A program made the translations under genes and the position numbers. From the NCBI GenBank assembly GCA_000719695.1, contig JOHN01000026.1, positions 1 to 64,000 on the forward strand: a stretch of DNA of 64,000 nucleotides, given 5' to 3'. Below, piece after piece: positions 44,272-51,776 of the stretch. The notes under the pieces were generated by a model. That model saw only the letters and a program-made list of their open reading frames with translations, made no database searches and was not told the origin of the DNA. This DNA comes from Streptomyces sp. NRRL F-6131 (lineage in GTDB: Bacteria > Actinomycetota > Actinomycetes > Streptomycetales > Streptomycetaceae). Position 1 is the stretch's first letter; every line of letters begins with the position of its first letter.

Positions 44272-44802
44272 GCTAGACCAACGATGGAGTAGGAGCCGAT
44301 GTTCCGCGTGTTCCCGTTCCCCGAGAATTCCCAGGAAACTCTCAGGAATGTGCGACCTCGCGCGAAATGCGCGTTCCGGATCTGACGCAAGACCAACCCC
44401 CTGCAGGTTTGGGCCCCGTCGTGCTCGACGGGTGCCGTCAATTCCGTCCGGGGACGGGCTGTCGCCCCCAGGACGTACGGCCCGCGGTCCCGTCGAGTTG
44501 ACAGGGCCACGGGCCGTACACCGTACCGCTATTCCGTTAATACCGGCAGTTGACCGACCAGTAGGGGTGCCGACAGGTGAGACATCCGCGGAACAACACC
44601 GCTCAGCGGACGTCCGAATTTCCCGTCAGGCAGGTCAAGAACCGTCAGAACGCGTCGTCGGACATCGTTTTACGACAACATCCTTCGCGCACGGGAGGCC
44701 AGCGGGGAAGCGCCCCGGGGAAGCGCCCCGCGGAACCCTCCGCCGGCCCCACGGAAGCGCCGCGGAAGCGTCCGCGGCGACCCCGGGAAACCCACCGAAC
44801 GG
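44272..44802. other. 531-nt non-coding stretch with a strong hairpin and AT-richer patches
   Basis: Between the SprT-like start and the proS stop. GTACGGCCCG (44475-44484) pairs with CGGGCCGTAC (44510-44519), with further pairing inside: a strong hairpin that could terminate proS. Patches such as 44530-44550 (ATTCCGTTAATACCGG) and 44657-44690 (CATCGTTTTACGACAAC) are AT-rich for this genome. I see no reading frame with convincing codon use, tRNA or integrase site. Confidence 0.5.
44475..44519 (-). terminator. Hairpin downstream of the short-form proS
   Basis: Ten perfect terminal base pairs (44475-44484 with 44510-44519) and an inner GGTCCC/GGGCCA near-pairing form the longest hairpin in this gap. 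It is 280 nt past the proS stop, so a link to proS is plausible but not certain. Confidence 0.55.
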
Positions 44803-46215
44803 TCAGTAGGCACGCGCGACGATCGCGACGTTGCCCTCCTGGTCGTCCGTCTGCGGCACCGAACCGTCGGCGGCCACGATGCAGCGCACCGAAACGCCCT
44901 GCTCGGCCAGCTTGGCCTCGCCCTCCGGACCCAGCTCGGCCCAGGAGATCCGGCCCCAGCCGGTGGCGGCGGCCTCGACGGCCTCGTCGAGGTTGGTGAC
45001 GTCCACCGTGCGGGCCTCGCGGCGCTCGCGCGACTGACGCAGCAGCAGGGCCTGGTCCTCGTCCAGGATGCCCGGCAGGACGGCAGCCAGGGAGTCGATC
45101 GAGACCGGCTCCTTGCCGCCCGGGATCCGGCGGGCCAGCATGGCCGTGCCGTTCTCCAGGTCGCGCGGGCCGACCTCGATGCGCAGCGGAACGCCCTTGA
45201 GCTCCCAGTCGACGGCGCGGCGGCCGAACGGGGTGTCGGTGCGGTCGTCGACCACCACGCGGATGCCGGCGGCCTCCAGCGCGGCGCCGATCTCGCGGAC
45301 CTTGGCGATCACCGCGTCGTCGCCCTTGATGGCCAGGACGACGGCCTGGACGGCGGCGAGCCGCGGCGGGACGCGCAGCCCGTTGTCGTCGCCGTGGGAC
45401 ATGATCAGACCGCCGACCATGCGGGTGGAGACGCCCCAGGAGGTCTGCCAGACGTGCTCGCGCTCGGCGCCCTGCAGCTGGTAGGTGGTGTTGAACGCCT
45501 TGGCGAAGTTCTGGCCCAGCTCGTGGCTGGTGCCCATCTGCAGGGCCTTGCCGTCGCCCATCATGCCCTCGAGGGTGAGGGTGTTGATGGCGCCGGCGAA
45601 GCGCTCCTTGGCGGTCTTGCGACCGAGCACGACGTCGATGCCGAGCACGTTGGTCATGAAGTCGCCGTAGACCTGGGTGTGGATCATCGAGGCGTAGTCA
45701 CGGGCGTCCTCGTAGGTGGCGTGGGCGGTGTGGCCCTCCTGCCAGAGGAACTCGGTGGTGCGCAGGAAGACGCGCGGGCGCAGCTCCCAGCGGACCACGT
45801 TGGCCCACTGGTTGATCAGCAGGGGCAGGTCGCGGTGGCTCTGCACCCACTTCGAGAAGTACTCGTTGATGATCGTCTCGGACGTCGGCCGGACGACGAC
45901 CGGCTCGTCCAGCTGCTTGCCGCCGCCGTGCGTGACCACCGCGAGCTCGGGGGCGAAGCCCTCGACGTGCTCGGCCTCCTTGGTCAGGTAGGACTGCGGG
46001 ATGAACATCGGGAAGTAGGCGTTCTGGGCGCCGGCCTTCTTGATCCGGGCGTCCATCTCCTGCTGCATCCGCTCCCACAGACCGTAGCCGTACGGTCGGA
46101 TGACCATGGTGCCGCGCACCGGACCGTTGTCGGCCAGCTCGGCCTTGTTGATGAGGTCCTGGTACCAGCGCGGGAAGTCTTCCGCCTGGGGGGTGAGAAC
46201 GGGTGCCTTAGCCAT
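44803..46215 (-). CDS. proS: Prolyl-tRNA synthetase, short archaeal/eukaryotic type (no editing insertion)
   Basis: 470 aa from MAKAPVLTPQAEDFPRWYQD. Class II motif 2 reads RVFLRTTEFLWQEGHTAH, and TSETIINEYFSKWVQSHRDL and GTSHELGQNFAKAF are characteristic of the archaeal/eukaryotic-type ProRS. The C-terminal IVARAY with a terminal tyrosine matches that type. The bacterial type is about 570 aa with an editing insertion, which is absent here. It charges tRNA-Pro in the cytoplasm. S. coelicolor has a bacterial-type proS elsewhere, as far as I recall, so this may be a second or replacement enzyme. ATG start, divergent from the methyltransferase gene; a frame continuing to 46461 is not real. Confidence 0.94.
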   Translation of the reverse strand: MAKAPVLTPQAEDFPRWYQDLINKAELADNGPVRGTMVIRPYGYGLWERMQQEMDARIKKAGAQNAYFPMFIPQSYLTKEAEHVEGFAPELAVVTHGGGKQLDEPVVVRPTSETIINEYFSKWVQSHRDLPLLINQWANVVRWELRPRVFLRTTEFLWQEGHTAHATYEDARDYASMIHTQVYGDFMTNVLGIDVVLGRKTAKERFAGAINTLTLEGMMGDGKALQMGTSHELGQNFAKAFNTTYQLQGAEREHVWQTSWGVSTRMVGGLIMSHGDDNGLRVPPRLAAVQAVVLAIKGDDAVIAKVREIGAALEAAGIRVVVDDRTDTPFGRRAVDWELKGVPLRIEVGPRDLENGTAMLARRIPGGKEPVSIDSLAAVLPGILDEDQALLLRQSRERREARTVDVTNLDEAVEAAATGWGRISWAELGPEGEAKLAEQGVSVRCIVAADGSVPQTDDQEGNVAIVARAY

Positions 46216-46435
46216 GGGCGAATCGTACGGGGAGCGGGCCCCCGACTTCGAATCCGTTCCGCGGTGCCGCCCGGAACCCGTCATCGGTGTCCCGCCCCCG
46301 GGCGCACGCCCCCGACACGCGCGCACCACCCCGCACCCCTCTGGACGCCGCGCCCGAGCCGCTGTTCGCTGGAGTGGGGCGGGACGTCGAGGGGGGTTCG
46401 GAGCAGCACGTCGAAGGACCGGATGGGAGGCCGCG

Positions 46436-47236
46436 ATGGCTTCAGCTGGGATGACCGGCACGACCGCAGGACCCGCCGCCGCCGGGGAGGCCGGCGCCCG
46501 GGCCCGGGACTGGGCGGAGATCCAGGAGCGGATGCTGGTACCGCTCTACGAGGCCGTCCACGACCGCCTGGAGGTCGGTCCGGCGACCAGCGCGCTGGGC
46601 CTGGGCTGCCGCTCGGGCCTCGCCCTGCTGCTGGCGGCCGGCCGGGGCGCGCAGGTGGCCGGGCAGGAGCCCGACGCCGAGCTGCGCGCGCTGGCCCGCC
46701 GTCGCGGTCTGCGGGTCGGCGCGGGCCACCGGCCGGCGGCGGACGTCGCCCGCTCGGCCTATTCGCTGGTCACTGTTTTCGAGCAGCCGCCGCCGGGCGG
46801 CGAACCGCGCCGGACGGTCGCCGCGGCGGCGCGTCTGGTGCTGCCCGGCGGGCACGTGGTGCTGGCCGCCTGGGGGCCGCCGGAGCGCTGCGAGAGCGCG
46901 GCCGTGCTGGACGTCGCCCGGCGGATGGCCCGGCGCAGCGGCGCGCGCGACCCGTTCGAGCTGAGCCCGCCCGGGGCGCTGGAGGACCTGCTGGCCGGGA
47001 CCGGTCTGCGGCCGGCCGGGGGCGGGCGGGTCGGCTGCCCGTTCGCCTACCCGGACCTGGACAGCGCGGTGCGGGGGCTGCTCTCCACCGGGCTGTACGA
47101 CGCCGCGGCGGAGTTCGCCGGGCCGCCGCTGGTCGCCAAGGAGCTGGAGGAGGCGCTGCAGCCGTACCTGCGGCCGGACGGCACGGTGCGGATGGCGAAC
47201 GTCTTCCGCTACCTGATCGCCGAACGGCCCCGCTGA
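46436..47236 (+). CDS. SAM-dependent methyltransferase-like protein
   Basis: 266 aa. An N-terminal helix region is followed by a class I-like motif SALGLGCRSGLALLLAAG (SAM-binding loop, degenerate from DxGxGxG), AGQEPDAELRALARRRG (acidic end of strand 2) and LVLPGGHVVLAAWG (strand 5 region). The substrate is unknown. GGGAGG lies 5 nt before the ATG. It is divergent from proS and convergent with ftsH. Methyltransferases of this kind next to ftsH occur in other Streptomyces, as I recall. Ends in a shared bidirectional terminator. Confidence 0.78.
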   Translation: MASAGMTGTTAGPAAAGEAGARARDWAEIQERMLVPLYEAVHDRLEVGPATSALGLGCRSGLALLLAAGRGAQVAGQEPDAELRALARRRGLRVGAGHRPAADVARSAYSLVTVFEQPPPGGEPRRTVAAAARLVLPGGHVVLAAWGPPERCESAAVLDVARRMARRSGARDPFELSPPGALEDLLAGTGLRPAGGGRVGCPFAYPDLDSAVRGLLSTGLYDAAAEFAGPPLVAKELEEALQPYLRPDGTVRMANVFRYLIAERPR

Positions 47237-47320
47237 CGGCCCGGCGGGAGCGGGCCGGCGGCGCGCCACCGGCGAGCAAGGGCAACGGGCAACGACAGCG
47301 ACAGCGACAGCGACACCAAC

Positions 47321-47355
47321 GGAGGGGCGCACGTCACCGTGACGCGCGCCCCTCC
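47321..47355. terminator. Bidirectional hairpin between methyltransferase and ftsH
   Basis: GGAGGGGCGC (47321-47330) pairs with GCGCCCCTCC (47346-47355), with inner CGTCAC/GTGACG pairing. It lies between two convergent stops (47236 and 47371). A short GACAGC microrepeat (about 47294-47315) precedes it. Confidence 0.8.
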
Positions 47356-47370
47356 GGTCGGCCCACCGGC

Positions 47371-49287
47371 TCAGGCCTGGTCGAGCACCTTCCGGGGCAC
47401 CCCCGCCGCCCGGTAGGCCTCCTCCTCGTCGAGCGTCTCGGCCTCCAGCAGCGCCGCCGCCAGCGCGTCCAGCCGGACCCGCTCCTCGGTCAGCAGCCGC
47501 ACCGCTTCCTCGTAGCACTCCGCGACGATCCGCCGGGCCTCCTCGTCGACGGCGTCCAGCGTGGTCGGCGCGGCGGAGAGCCCGTACGCCCCCTGCGGAT
47601 CGGACGGGACGGCGGTGAGCCGGCCGACCCGCTCGCTCATGCCCCAGCGGCCGGCCATCCCCCGGGCGATGTTGGTGACCTGCTCCAGGTCGCTCTCCGC
47701 CCCGGTGGTGATCACCCCGTAGACCACCTGCTCGGCGGCCATCCCGCCGAGCGCGCCGATGATCCGGCCGCGCAGGTAGGGCTCGGTGTAGGAGTACCGG
47801 TCGGCCTCCGGGGTGGAGAGGGTGACGCCGAGCGCGCGGCCGCGCGGCACGATGGTGATCTTGCGGACCGGGTCCGCGCCCGGCTGGAGCATGCCGAGCA
47901 GGGCGTGGCCGCTCTCGTGGTACGCCGTCCGCTCGCGTTCGGCCTGCGGCATCACCAGCGGCCGGACGGCGCCCAACTGGACCTTCTCCAGCGCGTCCGA
48001 GAGGTCGCGCTCGTTCACCGTGTCCTGGCGGCGCTTGACCGCGAGCAGCGCGGCCTCGTTGACCAGGTTGGCGAGCTCGGCGCCGGTCATGCCGGGGGTC
48101 GCCTTGGCGAGCCGGGTGAGGTCGGCGTCGCCGGCCAGCGGGACGTGCCGGGTGTGGATGCCCAGGATGGCCGCGCGGCCGTCGCGGTCGGGCGGGCTGA
48201 CGGTGATCCGCCGGTCGAACCGGCCGGGGCGCAGCAGCGCCGGGTCGAGCACGTCCGCCCGGTTGGTGGCGGCGATGACGATGACGCCCTCCGAGCCGGT
48301 GAAGCCGTCCATCTCGGTGAGGATCTGGTTGAGCGTCTGCTCCCGCTCGTCGTGGCCGCCCAGGCCGCCGCCGCTGCCGCGCTGGCGGCCGATGGTGTCG
48401 ATCTCGTCGATGAAGACGATCGCCGGGGCGACCTTGCGGGCCTCGGCGAACAGTTCGCGCACCCGGCCGGCGCCGACGCCGACGATCATCTCGATGAACT
48501 CGGAGGCGGAGGCGGAGAAGAACGGCACGTCCGCCTCGCCCGCGACGGCCCGGGCGAGCAGCGTCTTGCCGGTTCCGGGCGGGCCGCTGAGCAGGACGCC
48601 GCGCGGCATCTTGGCACCCAGTCGGCGGTACTGCTGCGGGTTCTTCAGGAAGTCGACCACCTCGCTCAGTTCGGCCTCGACCTCGTCGATGCCGGCCACG
48701 TCGGCGAAGGTGGTGCGCCGGCCGGCCTCCACGGCGACCGGCTTGGGCGGGGGCTTGCGCCCGAACGCGCCACCGGGGCCACCGGCCATCCGGCGGGCGA
48801 GCAGGACCCAGACCAGGATCAGCAGCAGCATCGGGGCCAGCGAGATGAGCAGGTTGGCGAGGAAGCTGCGCTGCTGGACGACCGGCTCGGCGGTGACCTC
48901 GACGCCCTGCTGCTGGAGGGTGTTCCAGAGGTCGTCCCCCGCGAAGACCGGCCGCTGGGTGTCGAACTCGGTGTACGTCCCCTTGCCGCCGTCCGGCTTC
49001 GGCCCGGCGTTCTTGAGGGTGCCCTCGATCGCGTCGCCCTTGGAGTAGATCTTGGTGATGTTGCCCTTGTTCAGCTGGTTGTTGAACTCCGTGTAGGAGA
49101 TCGTGGTGGCGCCGCCGGGGCCGAAGAAGGACAGCAGCAGGTCGCTGATCAGGAAGACCACGAGGGCGGTCAGGACGAGGCCGATCCAGCCGCCGGGCAT
49201 CTTGCGGCGCGGGGGCGGCGGGGGCGGGGCGCCCTCGGAGCGCCACGGCTGGTCGGGGGTCTGGCGCGGCGGCACGGGATCAGTCAC
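47371..49287 (-). CDS. ftsH: ATP-dependent membrane zinc protease FtsH
   Basis: 638 aa. TM segments near 32-52 ([20 protein letters not shown]) and about 145-165 flank an extracytoplasmic domain. The AAA domain has Walker A GPPGTGKT, Walker [12 protein letters not shown] and the second region of homology [13 protein letters not shown]. The zinc site HESGH is followed downstream by the third ligand region ([11 protein letters not shown]). It degrades membrane and regulatory proteins. GTG start ([10 protein letters not shown]). This is the second, shorter FtsH type found near ffh in Streptomyces, as I recall. Confidence 0.95.
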   Translation of the reverse strand: MTDPVPPRQTPDQPWRSEGAPPPPPPRRKMPGGWIGLVLTALVVFLISDLLLSFFGPGGATTISYTEFNNQLNKGNITKIYSKGDAIEGTLKNAGPKPDGGKGTYTEFDTQRPVFAGDDLWNTLQQQGVEVTAEPVVQQRSFLANLLISLAPMLLLILVWVLLARRMAGGPGGAFGRKPPPKPVAVEAGRRTTFADVAGIDEVEAELSEVVDFLKNPQQYRRLGAKMPRGVLLSGPPGTGKTLLARAVAGEADVPFFSASASEFIEMIVGVGAGRVRELFAEARKVAPAIVFIDEIDTIGRQRGSGGGLGGHDEREQTLNQILTEMDGFTGSEGVIVIAATNRADVLDPALLRPGRFDRRITVSPPDRDGRAAILGIHTRHVPLAGDADLTRLAKATPGMTGAELANLVNEAALLAVKRRQDTVNERDLSDALEKVQLGAVRPLVMPQAERERTAYHESGHALLGMLQPGADPVRKITIVPRGRALGVTLSTPEADRYSYTEPYLRGRIIGALGGMAAEQVVYGVITTGAESDLEQVTNIARGMAGRWGMSERVGRLTAVPSDPQGAYGLSAAPTTLDAVDEEARRIVAECYEEAVRLLTEERVRLDALAAALLEAETLDEEEAYRAAGVPRKVLDQA

Positions 49288-49410
49288 CCATCGGACAATA
49301 CGGACATCTGCTCGGCGCCTCCAAGCGCAACGCCGCGCCCCGACCGACCCCGACGCACCCCGACCGGGCCCGGCCGGCCCGGGTCGTCCCCGCCCTCGGC
49401 CCGCACCGCC

Positions 49411-49456
49411 TCGGTCAGCCCCGGTCGTCCGCCCCGGTCAGCCCCGGTCGTCCGCC
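49411..49456. repeat. Two tandem copies of a 23-bp unit
   Basis: CCGGTCAGCCCCGGTCGTCCGCC spans 49434-49456, and the same sequence with T for the first C spans 49411-49433. It straddles the stop codon of the GNAT gene, so the copy number could alter its last residues (ADDRG). Confidence 0.85.
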
Positions 49457-49977
49457 GCGGCCGACCCCGGCCACTCCTCGGCGGTCAGCGCGAACCGCTC
49501 GTGGTCCCGCCAGGCCCCCTGCAGGAACAGCATCCGCGGCGTGAACCCCTCGTGCCGGAAGCCCAGCCGCTTGGCGAGCGCGATCGACCGCCCGTTGTCC
49601 GGCTGGACGTTGATCTCCAGCCGGTGCAGGCCGAGCCCGCCCTCCGGGAGCCCGGCGAAGCAGCGGTCCAGCACCAGCCGCATGCCCTCGGTCATCCGCC
49701 CGGTGCCGGCGAACGGCAGGAACGAGTCGTAGCCGAGCGAGCCGTTGCAGAAGCGGCCCATCACGATGTTGGCCACGTTGACCTTGCCGACCAGTCCCCC
49801 GGTCTCCAGGTCGACGATCAGGAAGGTCCGCAGGCCCGGCCCCTGGCGCTCCAGCAGGTCCGGCAGCGCGTCCGGCTCGACCGGGTTCCACCGGCCGATG
49901 TGCTCGGCGGACCGCCGGACCGCCTCGGCGTACGCCTGCTCGTCCCCGGCCCGCGGGGCCCTGATCGTCACTCGCAT
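49438..49977 (-). CDS. GNAT-family N-acetyltransferase (RimJ/RimL-like)
   Basis: 179 aa from MRVTIRAPRAGDE. The acetyl-CoA binding region lies around FAGTGRMTEGMRLVLDRCF, then GLHRLEINVQPDNGRSIALA and RLGFRHEGFTPRMLFLQG, the RimJ/RimL layout. It may acetylate a ribosomal protein N-terminus or another amine. The ATG at 49977 has a weak ribosome site; the open frame upstream overlaps unrelated sequence. The C-terminal stop lies inside a 23-bp tandem repeat. Confidence 0.88.
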   Translation of the reverse strand: MRVTIRAPRAGDEQAYAEAVRRSAEHIGRWNPVEPDALPDLLERQGPGLRTFLIVDLETGGLVGKVNVANIVMGRFCNGSLGYDSFLPFAGTGRMTEGMRLVLDRCFAGLPEGGLGLHRLEINVQPDNGRSIALAKRLGFRHEGFTPRMLFLQGAWRDHERFALTAEEWPGSAAADDRG

Positions 49978-50086
49978 CGGACCATCATCTCGGATGACCA
50001 TCGGGCGTGCGAACGGCCCACCGCCCGGGCGAACCGGGTGGTGGGCCGTACGTCCGGGGCCCGCGGGCAGCGGGACCGCGGCAGGA

Positions 50087-51652
50087 CTACAGGAGGTCCT
50101 TGAACTCCTTGGGCAGCTCGAAGTCGGCCGGGCCCTTGCCCGCGCCGAGGCCGAACGCGCCGCCCTGGTCGGGCGCCTGGCCGGCACCGGGGCCGAGCGC
50201 GCGGCGCTCGGCGGCCGCGGCCTCCTCCTGCGCCCGCTTCAGCGGGTTGCCGCTCTTGCGCTTGCCCTTGGCGGCCGGGGCCTTCTTGGCGCTCTTCTTG
50301 CCGCCGCCACCCATGCCCGGGATGCCCGGCATGCCGGGGACGCCCTTGCCGGAGGCCATCGCCGACATCATCTTGCGGGCCTCGAAGAACCGCTCGACCA
50401 GGTTCTTCACCTCGCCGACCTGGACGCCCGAACCCTTGGCGATACGGGCCCGGCGCGAGCCGTTGATCAGCTCCGGCTCGGCACGCTCGACCGGGGTCAT
50501 CGACTTGATGATCGCGCCGACGCGGTTGACGTCCTTGTCGTCGATGTTGTTGATCTGCTCGCGGATCTGACCCATCCCGGGCAACATGCCCAGCAGCTTG
50601 GAGATCGAGCCCATCTTCTGGACCTGCTCCAGCTGCGACAGGAAGTCGTCCAGCGTGAACGCCTTCGGGCCGCCGCGCAGCTTGGCGGCGATCTTCTCGG
50701 CCTCGGCCTGCGAGAAGGTCTGCTCGGCCTTCTCGATCAGCGAGAGGACGTCACCCATGCCCAGGATGCGCGAGGCCATCCGGTCCGGGTGGAAGGCGTC
50801 GAAGTCGTCGACCTTCTCGCCGTTGGAGGCGAACATGATCTGCCGGCCGGTGACGTGCGCGACCGAGAGCGCGGCACCGCCGCGGGCGTCGCCGTCGAGC
50901 TTGGAGAGCACCACGCCGGTGAAGTCGACGCCGTCGAGGAAGGCCTGCGCGGTGGTGACCGCGTCCTGGCCGATCATGGCGTCGACGACGAACAGGACCT
51001 CGTCCGGGTTGACCGCGGCCCGGATGTCGGCGGCCTGCTGCATCAGCTCGGCGTCGATGCCGAGGCGGCCGGCGGTGTCGACGATGACGACGTCGTGCTG
51101 CTTCTGCTTGGCGTACTCGATCGAGTCCCGGGCCACCTGGACCGGGTCGCCGACGCCGTTGCCCGGCTGCGGGCCGTAGAACGCCACGCCCGCGCGGTCG
51201 GCGACGACCTGCAGCTGGTTGACGGCGTTGGGGCGCTGGAGGTCGCAGGCGACCAGCAGCGGGGTGTGCTTCTGCTGCTTCAGCCAGTGGCCGAGCTTGC
51301 CGGCCAGGGTGGTCTTGCCGGCACCCTGGAGACCGGCGAGCATGATCACCGTGGGGCCGGTCTTGGCGAACCGCACCCGGCGGGTCTCGCCACCGAGGAT
51401 GGCGATGAGCTCCTCGTTGACGATCTTGATGATCTGCTGCGCCGGGTTCAGCGCGCCGGAGACCTCGGAGCCGAGCGCGCGCTCCTTCACCTGCTTGATG
51501 AAGGCCCGGACGACCGGCAGCGCGACGTCCGCCTCCAACAGCGCGATGCGGATCTCGCGGGCGGTGGCGTCGATGTCCGCCTCGCTCAGGCGGCCCTTGC
51601 CCCGGAGGTTCTTGAACGTCGCTGCGAGGCGATCGGAAAGGGTGTCGAACAC
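50087..51652 (-). CDS. ffh: Signal recognition particle GTPase Ffh
   Basis: 521 aa from GTG (VFDTLSDRLAATFKNLRGKG), the standard start. N domain (about 1-95), G domain with LQGAGKTTLAGKL, VDTAGRLGIDAEL and LSKLDGDARGG, then the M domain with INGSRRARIAKGSGV for 4.5S RNA binding. The C-terminal region is methionine/glycine-rich (MPGIPGMGGGGKK). It targets nascent membrane and secretory proteins to FtsY, which is encoded about 8 kb away in this window. Confidence 0.96.
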   Translation of the reverse strand: MFDTLSDRLAATFKNLRGKGRLSEADIDATAREIRIALLEADVALPVVRAFIKQVKERALGSEVSGALNPAQQIIKIVNEELIAILGGETRRVRFAKTGPTVIMLAGLQGAGKTTLAGKLGHWLKQQKHTPLLVACDLQRPNAVNQLQVVADRAGVAFYGPQPGNGVGDPVQVARDSIEYAKQKQHDVVIVDTAGRLGIDAELMQQAADIRAAVNPDEVLFVVDAMIGQDAVTTAQAFLDGVDFTGVVLSKLDGDARGGAALSVAHVTGRQIMFASNGEKVDDFDAFHPDRMASRILGMGDVLSLIEKAEQTFSQAEAEKIAAKLRGGPKAFTLDDFLSQLEQVQKMGSISKLLGMLPGMGQIREQINNIDDKDVNRVGAIIKSMTPVERAEPELINGSRRARIAKGSGVQVGEVKNLVERFFEARKMMSAMASGKGVPGMPGIPGMGGGGKKSAKKAPAAKGKRKSGNPLKRAQEEAAAAERRALGPGAGQAPDQGGAFGLGAGKGPADFELPKEFKDLL

Positions 51653-51776
51653 GTCGTCGCGGGTCCTCTGCGGCATCGGTCTGAGTACGGTCGTCGTCCC
51701 CAAGGGTATCCGGCCGGTCCGGGGACGGTCTCCACCCGGGTTGGGAGGAACTCGAACCGGTGCCGGAGCAGGCCCC

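Noticed and set aside
44268..44510. 80-aa minus-strand frame upstream of the SprT-like gene
   Set aside because: No ribosome site and no recognisable content. It lies across a long hairpin and overlaps the start of the SprT-like gene.
45394..50103. 1569-aa plus-strand frame across several genes
   Set aside because: Runs antisense to proS, ftsH, the GNAT gene and part of ffh, and in another frame through the methyltransferase gene. It has no coherent domain.
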